Counted from the stretch's first letter, positions 38,199-48,378 are shown. The stretch is 62,910 nucleotides of DNA from Rubellimicrobium sp. (GCA_020852925.1 JADYZU010000010.1:1-62910), one strand, 5' to 3'. Made by a program: numbers and translations. Notes: generated from the sequence alone by a model not told the origin.

Positions 38199-39086
38199 TC
38201 ACTCCACGTTCTGGATCTGCTCGCGCATCTGGTCGATGACCGCCTTGAGGTCAAGGCCGATGCGGGTGAGCGCGGCGGACTGCGCCTTGGAACACAGGGT
38301 ATTGGCCTCGCGGTTGAATTCCTGCGCCAGAAAGTCGAGCCGCCGCCCCGCCGGTTCGCTGCCGGCGATCAGGCCGCGCGCGGCGGCGACATGGGCGGTG
38401 AGGCGGTCGATCTCCTCGGCCACGTCGGTGCGCAGCGCGATCAGCGCGAGTTCCTGCGCGACCCTGGTCTGGTCGGCCTCGGGGACATCCTCGAACACCC
38501 GGCGCAGCGCGGCGGTGAGGGTGGCGCGCGCCTCGTCGCGGCGGGCATGGGCGGCGGCGGCGGCCTCGGCCAGCAGCGCCTCGATCCGGTCAAGCTGCCC
38601 GGCAAGGATCGCGGCGAGGGCGCGGCCCTCGGCCCGGCGCATCGCCACGAAATCGTCAAGCGCAAGCCCCAGATCGGCGGTGAGCGCGGCCATCAGCCCC
38701 TCCTGCCCCTCGGCCGGGGCGGGGATGAGGACGCCGCGCAGGTTCAGGATGTCGCTGGCGCTGACCGGGGCCAGATCGAGGCCCGCCGCGCGCGCCGCCG
38801 CCGCGACCGTGCCGAGCGCCGCCAGCGCCGTGGCCAGCCGCGCGGGATCGACGGCAAGGGCGGCCTCGCCCTCGTCGCGGGTCATGCGCAGCGTGGCGCT
38901 GACGTTGCCGCGCACCAGCCGCGCCGCCAGCGCCGCGCGCGCCGCCGGTTCCAGCCCGTCGATCCCCTCGGGCAGGCGCAGCCGCAGGTCAAGGCCGCGC
39001 CCGTTCACCCCGCGCAGTTCCCAGCTCCAGCCCCGCCCCGGAAGGGCGCCGCTGCGGCTGGCATAAGCGGTCATCGACTGGATCAT
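38199..39086 (-). CDS. yicC: YicC family endoribonuclease-like protein
   Basis: 295 residues. N-terminal [10 protein letters not shown] and the C-terminal signature [20 protein letters not shown] followed by [14 protein letters not shown] define the YicC family, which affects RNA turnover in E. coli. The usual pairing yicC-gmk is kept. The start at 39086 has a GGGGAGGGGG ribosome site. Confidence 0.93.
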   Translation of the reverse strand: MIQSMTAYASRSGALPGRGWSWELRGVNGRGLDLRLRLPEGIDGLEPAARAALAARLVRGNVSATLRMTRDEGEAALAVDPARLATALAALGTVAAAARAAGLDLAPVSASDILNLRGVLIPAPAEGQEGLMAALTADLGLALDDFVAMRRAEGRALAAILAGQLDRIEALLAEAAAAAHARRDEARATLTAALRRVFEDVPEADQTRVAQELALIALRTDVAEEIDRLTAHVAAARGLIAGSEPAGRRLDFLAQEFNREANTLCSKAQSAALTRIGLDLKAVIDQMREQIQNVE

Positions 39087-39228
39087 CGCCCCCTCCCCTG
39101 CCCGGCCCATGGCCGCCGGGCGGTTAACTCTTTCATGATTTGGCAACTATTGCGGCCGCGCGGATGCGGCTAGGATCGATTCGAACTTTCGGCAAATTTG
39201 ACCCGTCTGCGCAACCCCGGAGCCGATC

Positions 39229-39879
39229 ATGGACCGTGACAACCTCCCCGAGGCGATCCGCTGTGCCCAGGAGCCGGTCGCGCCGCTGCTGGGATTGCTC
39301 GAATCGGTTTGGCGCGGGGCGCGCGGCAGTCGCGCCATGCCCTCGCGCCCGGAGATCGACGCCGCCGCGATCGAGCCGGTGCTGCCCTGGGTCTTTACCG
39401 CCGAGGCGGTGGCGCCCGGAGTGCTGCGGCTGCGCATCGCCGGGCAGCGGTTCACCGAGCTGCTGCGGATGGAGCCGCGCGGCATGCCGCTCTGCGCGCT
39501 GTTCACGCCCGAGGGGCGGGCGGCGCTGGCGCCGCTGGTCGAACAGGTGCTGACGCAGCCCGCGCTGGTCGAGATGCCGTTGCGGTCGTCGCGCGGCCTC
39601 ATGCGGCCGCGGCTGACCGGGCGGCTGCTGATCCTGCCGCTCACGCGGGGCGGGCGGGGGGCCGGCAGGCTGCCCGACATGGTCATCGGCGCGCTGGTCT
39701 GCGACCGGGCGCCGGGGGCGCTGCCGGTGCGCTTTGATCCCGGCGAAGGCCCGGTGCGGATCGAGACGCTGACCGCCGGCCCGAACCGGCCGTGCCTTGC
39801 GGCCGAATCGGCGGTACGGCGGCATCTGCGGCCCGCCCACCCGCCACCGGCCTTGCGGCTGGTGGCGTCCAATCCCTGA
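39229..39879 (+). CDS. PAS-domain (PAS_5-like) protein
   Basis: 216 residues. The region about 40-165 (AAAIEPVLPWVFTAEAVAPG, then LRLRIAGQRFTELLRMEPRG) matches the PAS_5 type common in alphaproteobacterial single-domain proteins. No kinase, HTH or membrane part is present, so it may sense a ligand and act on a partner. The C-terminus is Pro-rich. Divergent from yicC and convergent with the DAHP synthase gene. Confidence 0.75.
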   Translation: MDRDNLPEAIRCAQEPVAPLLGLLESVWRGARGSRAMPSRPEIDAAAIEPVLPWVFTAEAVAPGVLRLRIAGQRFTELLRMEPRGMPLCALFTPEGRAALAPLVEQVLTQPALVEMPLRSSRGLMRPRLTGRLLILPLTRGGRGAGRLPDMVIGALVCDRAPGALPVRFDPGEGPVRIETLTAGPNRPCLAAESAVRRHLRPAHPPPALRLVASNP

Positions 39880-39900
39880 GGCAGGCCGGAAACAGGTGCC

Positions 39901-41271
39901 TCAGATCGCGGCGGCCCGTCCCAGATCGCGGCGGCGCGCCGACAGTTCCTCGGCCACGAGGAACGCCAGTTCGAGGGCCTGGCTGGCGTTCAGGCGCGGA
40001 TCGCAGGCGGTGTGATAGCGGTCCGACAGATTCTCGTCCGTCACCGCGCGCACGCCGCCGGTGCATTCGGTCACGTCCTTGCCGGTCATCTCGAAATGCA
40101 CGCCGCCGGGCACCGTGCCTTCGGCGTTGTGGACGGCAAAGAATTCGCGCACCTCGCGCAGCACCGAATCGAACGGCCGGGTCTTGTAGCCGGTCGAGGA
40201 CTTGATGGTGTTGCCGTGCATCGGATCGCAGGTCCAGGTGACATGCGCGCCCTCTTCCTGCACCGCGCGGATGAGGCGCGGCAGATGTTCGCCGACGCTG
40301 CCGGCCCCGAAGCGCGCGATCAGGGTCAGCCGGCCGGGTTCGTTGCGGGGATTCAGCCGCTGGATCAGCGCCTTGAGATGCCCCGAGGTCAGCGACGGCC
40401 CGCATTTCAGCCCGATCGGATTGAGCACGCCGCGGCAGTATTCGACATGCGCGCCGTCGGGCTGCCGGGTGCGGTCGCCGATCCAGATCATGTGCCCCGA
40501 CCCGGCCAGAACCTGCCCCGTGGTCGAATCGACGCGCGTCAGCGCCTCTTCGTATTCCAGCAGCAGCGCCTCGTGGCTGGTGTAGAATTCGACGGTCTGG
40601 AGCGTATGCTCGGCCTCGTCGCGGATGCCGGCGGCCTCCATGAAATCGAGCGTGTCGCTGATGCGGTTGGCAAGGTCGCGGTATTTCTCGGCCTCGGGGG
40701 CGCCGGTAAAGCCCAGGGTCCAGGCATGGACCTTGTGCATGTCGGCATAGCCGCCGGTCGAGAAGGCGCGCAGCAGGTTCAGCGTGGCCGCGGCCTGGGT
40801 ATAGGCCTGAAGCATGCGCGCCGGATCGGGGGCGCGGGCGTCGGGTGTGGGGTCGAAGCCGTTGATGATGTCGCCCTTGTAGGACGGCAGTTCCAGCCCG
40901 TCGATCACCTCGGTCGCGGCCGAGCGCGGCTTGGCGAACTGGCCGGCCATGCGGCCCACCTTCACCACCGGCAGTTTCGCGCCCCAGGTCAGCACCATCG
41001 CCATCTGGAGCATGACCTTGAACGTGTCGCGGATCGAATCGGCGCTGAATTCGGCAAAGCTCTCGGCGCAGTCGCCGCCCTGAAGCAGGAACGCCTCGCC
41101 GCGGCCGACCTTGGCCAGATGCGCCTTCAGGCGCCGCGCCTCGCCGGCGAAGACCAGCGGCGGATAGGAGGCCAACCGGTTCTCGACCATGGCCAGCGCC
41201 GCGGCGTCGGCATAGTCGGGCATCTGCACCCGGGGAAGCCTGCGCCAGCCGGTTTTCTGCCATTCGGTCAT
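39901..41271 (-). CDS. Class II 3-deoxy-7-phosphoheptulonate synthase
   Basis: First step of the shikimate pathway: joins PEP and erythrose 4-phosphate. 456 residues, far longer than class I enzymes. Class II markers are [12 protein letters not shown] (metal cysteine), SPTLTSGH-like [23 protein letters not shown] and [17 protein letters not shown] start it at the second ATG (41271), four codons inside the longest frame, because GGAGACGACG then acts as its ribosome site. It stands alone; feedback regulation is usual for the class but not visible. Confidence 0.95.
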   Translation of the reverse strand: MTEWQKTGWRRLPRVQMPDYADAAALAMVENRLASYPPLVFAGEARRLKAHLAKVGRGEAFLLQGGDCAESFAEFSADSIRDTFKVMLQMAMVLTWGAKLPVVKVGRMAGQFAKPRSAATEVIDGLELPSYKGDIINGFDPTPDARAPDPARMLQAYTQAAATLNLLRAFSTGGYADMHKVHAWTLGFTGAPEAEKYRDLANRISDTLDFMEAAGIRDEAEHTLQTVEFYTSHEALLLEYEEALTRVDSTTGQVLAGSGHMIWIGDRTRQPDGAHVEYCRGVLNPIGLKCGPSLTSGHLKALIQRLNPRNEPGRLTLIARFGAGSVGEHLPRLIRAVQEEGAHVTWTCDPMHGNTIKSSTGYKTRPFDSVLREVREFFAVHNAEGTVPGGVHFEMTGKDVTECTGGVRAVTDENLSDRYHTACDPRLNASQALELAFLVAEELSARRRDLGRAAAI

Positions 41272-41469
41272 CGTCGTCTCCATCAGCCGGGCGGCCCCGC
41301 CGCCGAACGGCGGGTATATAGACTCCGTCCCCGGCCAAGTCCAATGCCCAAAACCGCCCGGGCCCGGCCGATGTCGCCCAGCGTCACGAAATGCCGCATT
41401 TGACGCAAGAGGCGTCGCATCGTATCACCGCCCTGCCCGGCGCAGGGTCGCGCCATCGTGGTGGAAATC

Positions 41470-42492
41470 ATGTCGATCAAGCCCCAGACCATCAGCCTGC
41501 CGGCCAAGGCGCCGCAGGAGCGCCGCTTTGTCTTTGTCCTGCTCGAGCGTTTCACCATGCTGTGCTTTGCCTGTGCGGTCGAATCGCTGCGCATCGCCAA
41601 CCGCATGGCCGGGCGTGAACTTTATACCTGGGTTCTGGCCGGCGAGGGCGGCGGCCCGGTGCGCTGCTCGAACGGGACCGAATTCAGGGTGGACATGGAC
41701 CTGTCCGAACTCGACCGCGACGACACGCTGTTCCTGTGCGGCGGCATCGACGTGCAGGAGGCGACGACGCGGCGGCTGGTGGCCTGGCTGCGGCGCGAGG
41801 CGCGGCGCGGCGTCACCATGGGCGGGCTGTGCACTGCGGGCTATACCCTTGCCAAGGCGGGGCTTCTCGACGGCAAGAAGGCCACGATCCACTGGGAGAA
41901 CCAGGACAGTTTCGCCGAGGAATTCACCGATGTCACGCTGACGAAATCGGTGTTCGTGGTCGATGGCAACCGCATCACCACGGCGGGGGGGACCGCCTCG
42001 ATCGACCTCATGCTCAAGATCATCGCCGACGACCACGGCGAGGAACTGGCCAATGCGGTGGCCGATCAGCTCATCTATTCCTCGATCCGCACCGATCAGG
42101 ACACGCAGCGGCTGTCGATCCCCACCCGCATCGGCGTGCGCCATCCGCGGCTGTCGCGCGTCATCCAGATCATGGAGACCGCGATCGAGGATCCGATCAG
42201 CCCCGCGAATCTGGCCGAGGAGGTGGGCATGTCCACGCGCCAGCTCGAACGGCTGTTCCGGCGCTACCTCGACCGCTCGCCCAAGCGGTATTACATGGAA
42301 CTGCGCCTCCAGAAGGCGCGCAACCTGCTCATGCAGACCGACATGAGCGTGATCAACGTGGCGCTGGCCTGCGGATTCGCCAGCCCGTCGCATTTCTCGA
42401 AATGCTACCGCGCGCATTACCACACCACCCCCTACCGCGAACGCGGATCGCAGGGTGCCGGACAGCCGGGGGCCACGCGCCTCTCGATCTGA
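41470..42492 (+). CDS. GlxA-family transcriptional regulator (DJ-1/PfpI + AraC), GbdR-like
   Basis: 340 residues. Residues about 20-185 form a DJ-1/PfpI (GATase1-like) sensor domain with a GGLCTAGYTLAKAG elbow; the C-terminal 215-325 is an AraC HTH (LAEEVGMSTRQLERLFRRYL, then LACGFASPSHFSKCYRAHY). This architecture includes GbdR, the betaine/dimethylglycine regulator. The dimethylglycine-dehydrogenase-like gene at 17572 is in the same window but not adjacent, so a link is speculative. Upstream of a liv-type operon it could control, also unproven. Start at 41470 after GGTGGAAATC. Confidence 0.87.
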   Translation: MSIKPQTISLPAKAPQERRFVFVLLERFTMLCFACAVESLRIANRMAGRELYTWVLAGEGGGPVRCSNGTEFRVDMDLSELDRDDTLFLCGGIDVQEATTRRLVAWLRREARRGVTMGGLCTAGYTLAKAGLLDGKKATIHWENQDSFAEEFTDVTLTKSVFVVDGNRITTAGGTASIDLMLKIIADDHGEELANAVADQLIYSSIRTDQDTQRLSIPTRIGVRHPRLSRVIQIMETAIEDPISPANLAEEVGMSTRQLERLFRRYLDRSPKRYYMELRLQKARNLLMQTDMSVINVALACGFASPSHFSKCYRAHYHTTPYRERGSQGAGQPGATRLSI

Positions 42493-42656
42493 GCGGTCCT
42501 GCCGGGGCCGCCCTGGGCAACCGGACCCGTCCGGGGGGCGTTTGCGCGCAAGATTCCTGCTGCATCGCCGCGAGCATTCCGCCATTCGGGCTTTCCTTTT
42601 CATCGACTGCTGGCTAGCGTGCGGCCAGGGAAACCTGATCCGATAGGGAGAAGATA

Positions 42657-43841
42657 ATGAAGAAACTGCTTCTGGCCTCGGCGGCCATGACGCTTGCTGC
42701 CGGCGCGGTGGCGGCCGATGATGTCAAGATCGGCATCATCCTCGGCTTTACCGGCCCGCTGGAATCGACCGTGCCCGGCATGGCCGCTGGCGCCGAGCTT
42801 GCCATCGCCGAAGTGAATGCGACCGGCCTATTCATGGGCGGCAGCAACATCGTGCCCGTGCGCGCCGACGACACCTGCGTCGATGCCGCCGCCGCGCAAT
42901 CCGCCGCCGAAGGCCTGGTCACCAGCCAGGGCATCTCGGCGATCATGGGCCTCGACTGCTCGGGCGTCACCGGCGCCGTGCTTCAGAACGTGGCGCGCCC
43001 GAACGGCATCGGCATGATCTCGCCCTCGGCGACCTCGCCCGCGCTCTCGACCGTCGAAGATGACGGCCTGTTCTTCCGCACCTCGCCCTCGGACGCCCGT
43101 CAGGGTCAGGTCCTGGCCGAGATGATTCAGGAGCGCGGCTATACCGAGATCGCCATCACCTACACCAACAACGACTACGGCAAGGGCCTGTCGGACAGCA
43201 TCGAGGCCGCCTTCACCGAACTGGGCGGCACCGTCACGCTGGCCTCGCCCCACGAGGACGGCAAGGCCGACTATTCGGCGGAAATCGCCGCGCTTTCGGC
43301 CGCTGGCGGCGAACTGCTGGTGGTTGCGGGCTATGTCGATCAGGGCGGCCGCGGCATGATCCAGGCCGCGCTCGACAGCGGCGCCTTCGAGACCTTCGTG
43401 CTGCCGGACGGCATGTATGGCCAGTCGATCATCGACGCGATCGGTCCGGCGATCAACGGATCCTTCGGCGAAGTGCCGGGTTCGGATTCGGAAGGCGCCG
43501 AAATCTACAACCAGATCGCTGCCGCCGCCGGCTTTGACGGCACCGGCGCGTTCTCGGCGCAGTCCTACGACGCCGCCGCGCTGATCATGCTGTCCATGGC
43601 CGCGGCCGGTTCGACCGATTCGGTCGAGTGGACCAAGAAGGTCATGGACATCGCCAACGCCCCCGGCGAGCCGATCCAGCCCGGCGAACTGGGCCGCGCA
43701 CTCGAACTCATCGCGCAGGGCGTGGACATCGACTATGTCGGCGCCTCGGCGGTGGAACTGATCGGCGGCGGCGAATCCGCGGGCAGCTTCCGCGAATACA
43801 CGATCGAGAACGACAGCTTCAACACCGTCGGGTTCCGTTGA
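42657..43841 (+). CDS. Branched-chain amino acid ABC transporter, substrate-binding protein
   Basis: 394 residues of the type I periplasmic-binding-protein fold (Leu/Ile/Val family). Signal peptide cleaved after AGAVA, then DDVKIGIILGFTGPLESTVP. The middle strand YTNNDYGKGLSDSIEAAFTE and the C-terminal YVGASAVELIGGGESAGSF fit the family. AGGGAGAAG precedes the start. It leads an operon with two ATPases and two permeases (to 48296) and, as is usual, is separated from them by a hairpin. Substrate may be an amino acid, amide or short-chain compound; not determined. Confidence 0.9.
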   Translation: MKKLLLASAAMTLAAGAVAADDVKIGIILGFTGPLESTVPGMAAGAELAIAEVNATGLFMGGSNIVPVRADDTCVDAAAAQSAAEGLVTSQGISAIMGLDCSGVTGAVLQNVARPNGIGMISPSATSPALSTVEDDGLFFRTSPSDARQGQVLAEMIQERGYTEIAITYTNNDYGKGLSDSIEAAFTELGGTVTLASPHEDGKADYSAEIAALSAAGGELLVVAGYVDQGGRGMIQAALDSGAFETFVLPDGMYGQSIIDAIGPAINGSFGEVPGSDSEGAEIYNQIAAAAGFDGTGAFSAQSYDAAALIMLSMAAAGSTDSVEWTKKVMDIANAPGEPIQPGELGRALELIAQGVDIDYVGASAVELIGGGESAGSFREYTIENDSFNTVGFR

Positions 43842-43865
43842 TCCTGCGGTGACGAACTGACGACA

Positions 43866-43902
43866 GGAACGGCCCGGGGACGGAACACCCCCGGGCCGTT
43901 CC
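43866..43902 (+). terminator. Strong hairpin between the binding-protein gene and the ATPases
   Basis: A 13-bp perfect stem GGAACGGCCCGGG/CCCGGGCCGTTCC (43866-43878 with 43890-43902), extended by one G-C pair, sits 25 bases past the binding-protein stop. There is no T-run, so it probably protects or partly ends the upstream message, giving more binding protein than ATPase. Confidence 0.7.
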
Positions 43903-43947
43903 GCCAACTGAAGACGGGGAAACACCCGTCCGCACAGGGAGAAACGC

Positions 43948-44730
43948 ATGATCGTCGTCGACGATGTGCACAAGCACTTCGGCGGGTTCCACGCTGTTGA
44001 TGGGGCGAGTTTCGAGATCGCCAAGGGCTCGATCACCGGGCTCATCGGTCCGAACGGCGCCGGCAAGACCACAATGTTCAACGTGATCGCCGGACGGCTG
44101 AAACCCACCTCGGGGCGCGTGTTCATGGCGGGCGAGGAAATCACCGGCCTGCCCCCGCATGAACTGTTCCACAAGGGCCTGCTGCGCACCTTCCAGATCG
44201 CGCATGAGTTTTCCTCCATGACCGTGCGCGAGAACCTGATGATGGTGCCCGGCGCGCAGCACGGCGAAAGCCTGTGGAACGCGCTGTTCCGCCGCCGCCA
44301 GATGCAGGAGGACGAAATCGCCCTTCAGAAGAAGGCCGACGAAGTCCTTGATTTCCTGACGATCTCGCATCTGAGGGATGAAAAGGCCGGCAATCTTTCG
44401 GGCGGGCAGAAGAAACTGCTGGAACTGGGCCGCACCATGATGGTGGAGGCGCGCATCGTCTTTCTTGACGAGGTGGGCGCCGGCGTGAACCGCACGCTGC
44501 TCAACACCATCGGCGACGCCATCGTGCGGCTGAACCGGGAACGCGGCTATACCTTCTGCGTCATCGAGCACGACATGGATTTCATCGCCCGCCTGTGCGA
44601 CCCGGTCATCGTCATGGCCGAGGGCAAGGTGCTTGCCCAGGGGTCGGCCGACGAGATCCGCCAGAACGAGGCGGTGATCGAGGCCTATCTGGGCACCGGG
44701 CTCAAGAACAAGGATCTGGTGGGCGCATGA
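43948..44730 (+). CDS. Branched-chain amino acid ABC transporter ATPase, LivG-like
   Basis: 260 residues. Walker A GPNGAGKTT at 34-42, signature LSGGQKKLLELGRTMM, Walker B FLDEVGAGVN, and a switch histidine in EHDMDFIA. The residues VAEG-like EVIVMAEGKVLAQGSADEIR end are typical of LivG. ATGA overlap with the next gene couples the two ATPases. Powers import across the inner membrane for the binding protein encoded upstream. Confidence 0.93.
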   Translation: MIVVDDVHKHFGGFHAVDGASFEIAKGSITGLIGPNGAGKTTMFNVIAGRLKPTSGRVFMAGEEITGLPPHELFHKGLLRTFQIAHEFSSMTVRENLMMVPGAQHGESLWNALFRRRQMQEDEIALQKKADEVLDFLTISHLRDEKAGNLSGGQKKLLELGRTMMVEARIVFLDEVGAGVNRTLLNTIGDAIVRLNRERGYTFCVIEHDMDFIARLCDPVIVMAEGKVLAQGSADEIRQNEAVIEAYLGTGLKNKDLVGA

Positions 44731-45566
44731 CCAGCGAAGAGGATCTCAAGGCCCTGCGCGACGACCGCGGCAACAAGGATGCCTCGATCACGCGCAAGCA
44801 GGGCATGGGCACCGCCGAGCCGGTCCGGGCCGGCGGCCACAGCCACCCCGCCCCCGGCGGTCCCTTCCTCATCGGCGAGAACATGACCGGGGGATACGGC
44901 AAGGGCGCCAACATCCTCAACGGCTGCACCATCGCCGTCGAGCGCGGCCAGATCGCCGTCATCGTCGGGCCGAACGGCGCGGGCAAGTCGACGGCGATGA
45001 AGGCCACCTTCGGCATGCTGAACCTGCGCGGCGGCGCGGTGCGCCTTGACGGCGAGGACATCACCGAACTCGCGCCCCAGGCGCGCGTGGCCAAGGGCAT
45101 GGCCTTCGTGCCGCAGACCAACAACGTCTTCACCTCGATGACGGTCGAGGAGAACCTCGAGATGGGCGCCTTCCTGCGGCGCGACGACTTCAGCGGCACG
45201 ATGGAACAGGTGTTCGACCTGTTCCCGATCCTGCGCACCAAGCGGCGGCAGCCGGCGGGCGAACTCTCGGGCGGGCAGCGCCAGCAGGTGGCGGTGGGCC
45301 GCGCCCTCATGACCCAGCCCAAGGTGCTGCTGCTCGACGAACCGACGGCCGGGGTCTCGCCCATCGTGATGGACGAACTCTTTGACCGCATCATCGAGGT
45401 GGCCCGCGCCGGGATCACCATCCTCATGGTCGAACAGAACGCGCGCCAGGCGCTCGAGATCGCGGATATCGGCTATGTCCTCGTGCAGGGCGCCAATGCC
45501 CATACCGGCACCGGCAGGGAACTCCTGACCGATCCGGTGGTGCGGCGCACCTTCCTGGGGGGCTGA
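44727..45566 (+). CDS. Branched-chain amino acid ABC transporter ATPase, LivF-like, with N-terminal extension
   Basis: 279 residues. Walker A GPNGAGKST at 81-89, signature LSGGQRQQVAVGRALM, Walker B LLLDEPTAGVSP and switch MVEQNARQA. LivF proteins are normally about 235 residues; here about 45 extra residues precede the first strand, rich in Lys, Asp and Gly, with GGHSHPAPGG. The start is the ATG overlapping the previous stop. An internal start would need another ribosome site, which I do not see. Confidence 0.9.
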   Translation: MTSEEDLKALRDDRGNKDASITRKQGMGTAEPVRAGGHSHPAPGGPFLIGENMTGGYGKGANILNGCTIAVERGQIAVIVGPNGAGKSTAMKATFGMLNLRGGAVRLDGEDITELAPQARVAKGMAFVPQTNNVFTSMTVEENLEMGAFLRRDDFSGTMEQVFDLFPILRTKRRQPAGELSGGQRQQVAVGRALMTQPKVLLLDEPTAGVSPIVMDELFDRIIEVARAGITILMVEQNARQALEIADIGYVLVQGANAHTGTGRELLTDPVVRRTFLGG

Positions 45567-45569
45567 GCC

Positions 45570-45944
45570 ATGCGCCTTGCGATCCTTGCCCTCGGGCTGA
45601 GCGGCCTTGCCGGGCCGGCGCTGGCGGATCTGGTCTGCCCGACCGAACTCACCTGCGCGGACGCCGCCTGCCGCGCCGCCGATCCGGCGGACGAAGAGGG
45701 CGCGACCTATGTGCGCGATCCGCTGGGGCCGGCGTCCGAACTCTATCTGGGCGACGGCATCTGGGTGCCGGCCGCGCGCGCCGAAGACCGCGGCGCGCTG
45801 GTCTGGTCTGCGACCGCGCCCTCGGGCGAGGCGGTGGTCCTGGCCGTCCGGCGCGAGGGCGGGGCCTATCTCCTGACCCGGCGCGAACCGGGGCCGGATG
45901 GCCGCGTCTGGAGCGCGACCGGCCGTTGCGCGGACCGGCCATGA
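45570..45944 (+). CDS. Small secreted protein with four cysteines, inside the transporter operon
   Basis: 124 residues. Cleavable signal peptide (about 19 residues, cleavage after ALA) then a mature domain with Cys23, Cys29, Cys34 and Cys120, probably two disulfides. It begins 3 bases after the LivF-like gene and ends 43 bases before the permease gene, so it is part of the operon. Its family is unknown to me. A role beside the periplasmic binding protein is possible but only suggested by position. Confidence 0.72.
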   Translation: MRLAILALGLSGLAGPALADLVCPTELTCADAACRAADPADEEGATYVRDPLGPASELYLGDGIWVPAARAEDRGALVWSATAPSGEAVVLAVRREGGAYLLTRREPGPDGRVWSATGRCADRP

Positions 45945-45987
45945 TGACCCACGACAGCGCGCGCACAGCCGCACCGGAGACCGACTG

Positions 45988-46998
45988 ATGGACATCCTCA
46001 ACGCCCTCGTGGCCTTCCTCAACTTCGTCTTCATCCCCGCCGCCGCCTATGGCTCGCAACTCGCGCTCGGCGCGCTCGGGGTGACCTTCGTCTATTCGAT
46101 CCTGCGCTTCTCGAACTTCGCCCATGGCGACACGATGGCCTTCGGCACCATGGTGACGATCCACACCACCTGGGGCCTTCAGGCGGCGGGGATCGGCCTG
46201 GGCATCCTGCCGACCGCGCTGATCGCGCTGCCGGTGGGGATCCTGGTCACGGCGCTGTTCCTGCTGGGCACCGACCGGGTGGTCTATCGCTTCTACCGCG
46301 AAAAGAAGGCCGCACCGGTGATCATCGTGATCGTCTCGCTGGGCGTGATGTTCGTGATGAACGGGTTGGTGCGCCTGTTCATCGGGGTCGAGGACATCAC
46401 CTTCATGGACGGGATGCGGCAGATCATCTCTCCGGCCGACTTCAAGGCGATGACCGGCCTTGACGAGGGGCTGGGCCTGAAGATGAGCCAGGTGATCACC
46501 ATCGTCACCGCCGCCATCGCCGTGGCGCTGCTGTTCTGGTTCCTCAACCGCACCCGCACCGGCAAGTCGATGCGCGCCTATTCCGACAACGAGGATCTGG
46601 CGCTCCTGTCCGGGATCAGCCCCGACCGGGTGGTGGCGGTGACCTGGATCATCGTCGCGGCGCTGACCACGACGGCGGGCGTGCTCTACGGCCTCGACAA
46701 GAGTTTCAAGGCCTTCACCTATTTCCAGCTCCTGCTGCCGATCTTCGCCGCCGCGATCGTCGGCGGCCTTGGCAGCCCGCTGGGCGCCATCGTCGGCGGC
46801 TATGTCATCGCCTTTTCCGAGGTGATCGTCACCTATGCCTGGAAGAAGGTCGCAACCTATCTGCTGCCTGACTCGCTGGCGCCCGACGGGCTGCTGCAAC
46901 TGGTGACGACCGACTACAAGTTCGCGGTCAGCTTCGCGCTTCTGGTCATCGTCCTGCTCTTCATGCCGACCGGCATCTTCAAGGGGAAATCGGTATGA
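45988..46998 (+). CDS. Branched-chain amino acid ABC transporter permease, LivH-like
   Basis: 336 residues with about eight membrane helices. Contains ALGVTFVYSILRFSNFAHGD, the conserved LivH beginning, and RAYSDNEDLALLSGIS, the cytoplasmic EAA-type coupling loop. A ribosome site GGAGACCGACTG precedes the ATG at 45988. Ends by ATGA overlap with the second permease gene. Confidence 0.93.
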   Translation: MDILNALVAFLNFVFIPAAAYGSQLALGALGVTFVYSILRFSNFAHGDTMAFGTMVTIHTTWGLQAAGIGLGILPTALIALPVGILVTALFLLGTDRVVYRFYREKKAAPVIIVIVSLGVMFVMNGLVRLFIGVEDITFMDGMRQIISPADFKAMTGLDEGLGLKMSQVITIVTAAIAVALLFWFLNRTRTGKSMRAYSDNEDLALLSGISPDRVVAVTWIIVAALTTTAGVLYGLDKSFKAFTYFQLLLPIFAAAIVGGLGSPLGAIVGGYVIAFSEVIVTYAWKKVATYLLPDSLAPDGLLQLVTTDYKFAVSFALLVIVLLFMPTGIFKGKSV

Positions 46999-48296
46999 CT
47001 CTCCGCAACATCCTGCTGTTCGCCGGGGTCGGCCTGCTGTTCGTGCTCACCGGATTCCTGGCAAGCTGGAACCAGTCGCTGCTGATCCTGAACCTCAGCC
47101 TGGTCTCGGCGATCATGGCCATGGGCGTGAACCTGCAATGGGGCTATGCCGGGCTGTTCAACACCGGCATCATGGGATTCGCCGCCATGGGCGGGCTGGC
47201 GGTGGTGCTGACCTCGGCCAAGCGGCAGCCCGATGCCTTTGCCGCCGGCGGGATGCAGATCCTGCTGGCGCTGCTGCTGGCGGCGGCGGTGATCGTCGGC
47301 ACGATCCTCATGCGCCGCCGGATGAAGCCGGGCCGGGCACGCAACATCGCCACGGTCGCGGTGCTGGTGGCGGGTTTCGTCGTCTACCGCATGGTGTTCG
47401 ATCCGGCGGTGAACGCGGTCGAGGCGGTGAATCCCGCGGCCGAAGGCAGCATCGGCGGGCTTGGCCTCAATTCGCTCTGGGGCTGGGTGCTCGGGGCCTT
47501 CCTTGCGGCGGGCACGGCCTGGCTCATCGGCAAGACGGCGCTGGGGCTGCGGTCGGACTATCTGGCGATCGCCACGCTCGGCATCGCCGAAATCATCATC
47601 CAGGTCCTCAAGAACGAGGAATGGCTGGCGCGCGGCGTGAAGATGGTGAACGACCTGCCCCGGCCCTGGCCGGTCCCGCGCGAGGTGGATCTTCAGCGCG
47701 ATCCGGGTTTCCTCGAATTCGTGGCCACCTGGGGGTTCGATCCGGTGACGACCTCGACCGTGCTGGTCAAGATCATGTATGCGGTGCTGCTGCTCATCGT
47801 GCTGGCCGTGGTGATCTGGCTGTCGGAACGCGCGCTGAATTCGCCCTGGGGCCGGATGATGCGCGCGATCCGCGACAACGAGGTGGCCGCCGCTGCCATG
47901 GGCAAGGACGTGACGCGCCGGCATCTCCAGATCTTCGTGCTGGGCTCGGCCCTGGCCGGGGTCGGGGGGGCGATGCTCGTCTCGATGGACAGCCTGATGA
48001 ACCCCGGCACCTACAACCCGCTGCGCTATACCTTCCTCATCTGGGTGATGGTGGTGGTGGGCGGATCGGGCAACAACTGGGGCTCGCTGCTCGGGTCGCT
48101 GCTGATCGGCTGGCTTTACCTGATCGTGGAGCAGGTCGGGCCGACGATCATGGGCTATGTCATCTCGGGGATGGAGGAAGGCGCGCTGCGCAAGCATCTG
48201 ATCGACAGCGCCGCGCATCTGCGCCTGCTGTCGCTGGGGGTGATCCTGCTGCTGGTGCTGCGCTTCAGCCCGCGCGGCCTCATCCCCGAGAAATGA
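46995..48296 (+). CDS. Branched-chain amino acid ABC transporter permease, LivM-like
   Basis: 433 residues, typical for LivM proteins, about ten helices. Signature segments NLQWGYAGLFNTGIMGFAAM, TALGLRSDYLAIATLGIAEI and the coupling loop MMRAIRDNEVAAAAMGKDVT are visible. Last gene of the operon that begins at 42657; a hairpin follows. Confidence 0.93.
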   Translation: MTLRNILLFAGVGLLFVLTGFLASWNQSLLILNLSLVSAIMAMGVNLQWGYAGLFNTGIMGFAAMGGLAVVLTSAKRQPDAFAAGGMQILLALLLAAAVIVGTILMRRRMKPGRARNIATVAVLVAGFVVYRMVFDPAVNAVEAVNPAAEGSIGGLGLNSLWGWVLGAFLAAGTAWLIGKTALGLRSDYLAIATLGIAEIIIQVLKNEEWLARGVKMVNDLPRPWPVPREVDLQRDPGFLEFVATWGFDPVTTSTVLVKIMYAVLLLIVLAVVIWLSERALNSPWGRMMRAIRDNEVAAAAMGKDVTRRHLQIFVLGSALAGVGGAMLVSMDSLMNPGTYNPLRYTFLIWVMVVVGGSGNNWGSLLGSLLIGWLYLIVEQVGPTIMGYVISGMEEGALRKHLIDSAAHLRLLSLGVILLLVLRFSPRGLIPEK

Positions 48297-48330
48297 GCGC
48301 GCCGCGCGCGCGCGCCCCGGGCACTGATGC

Positions 48331-48355
48331 AAGGGCCCCTGCGGGGGCCCTTTCC
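48331..48355 (+). terminator. Terminator after the transporter operon
   Basis: Stem AAGGGCCCC/GGGGCCCTT (48331-48339 with 48344-48352) with a TGCG loop, followed by TCCC. It separates the transporter operon from gyrA; the short T-run makes it moderate. Confidence 0.65.
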
Positions 48356-48378
48356 CATGGGGCGGCGGGCAGCGGGCG

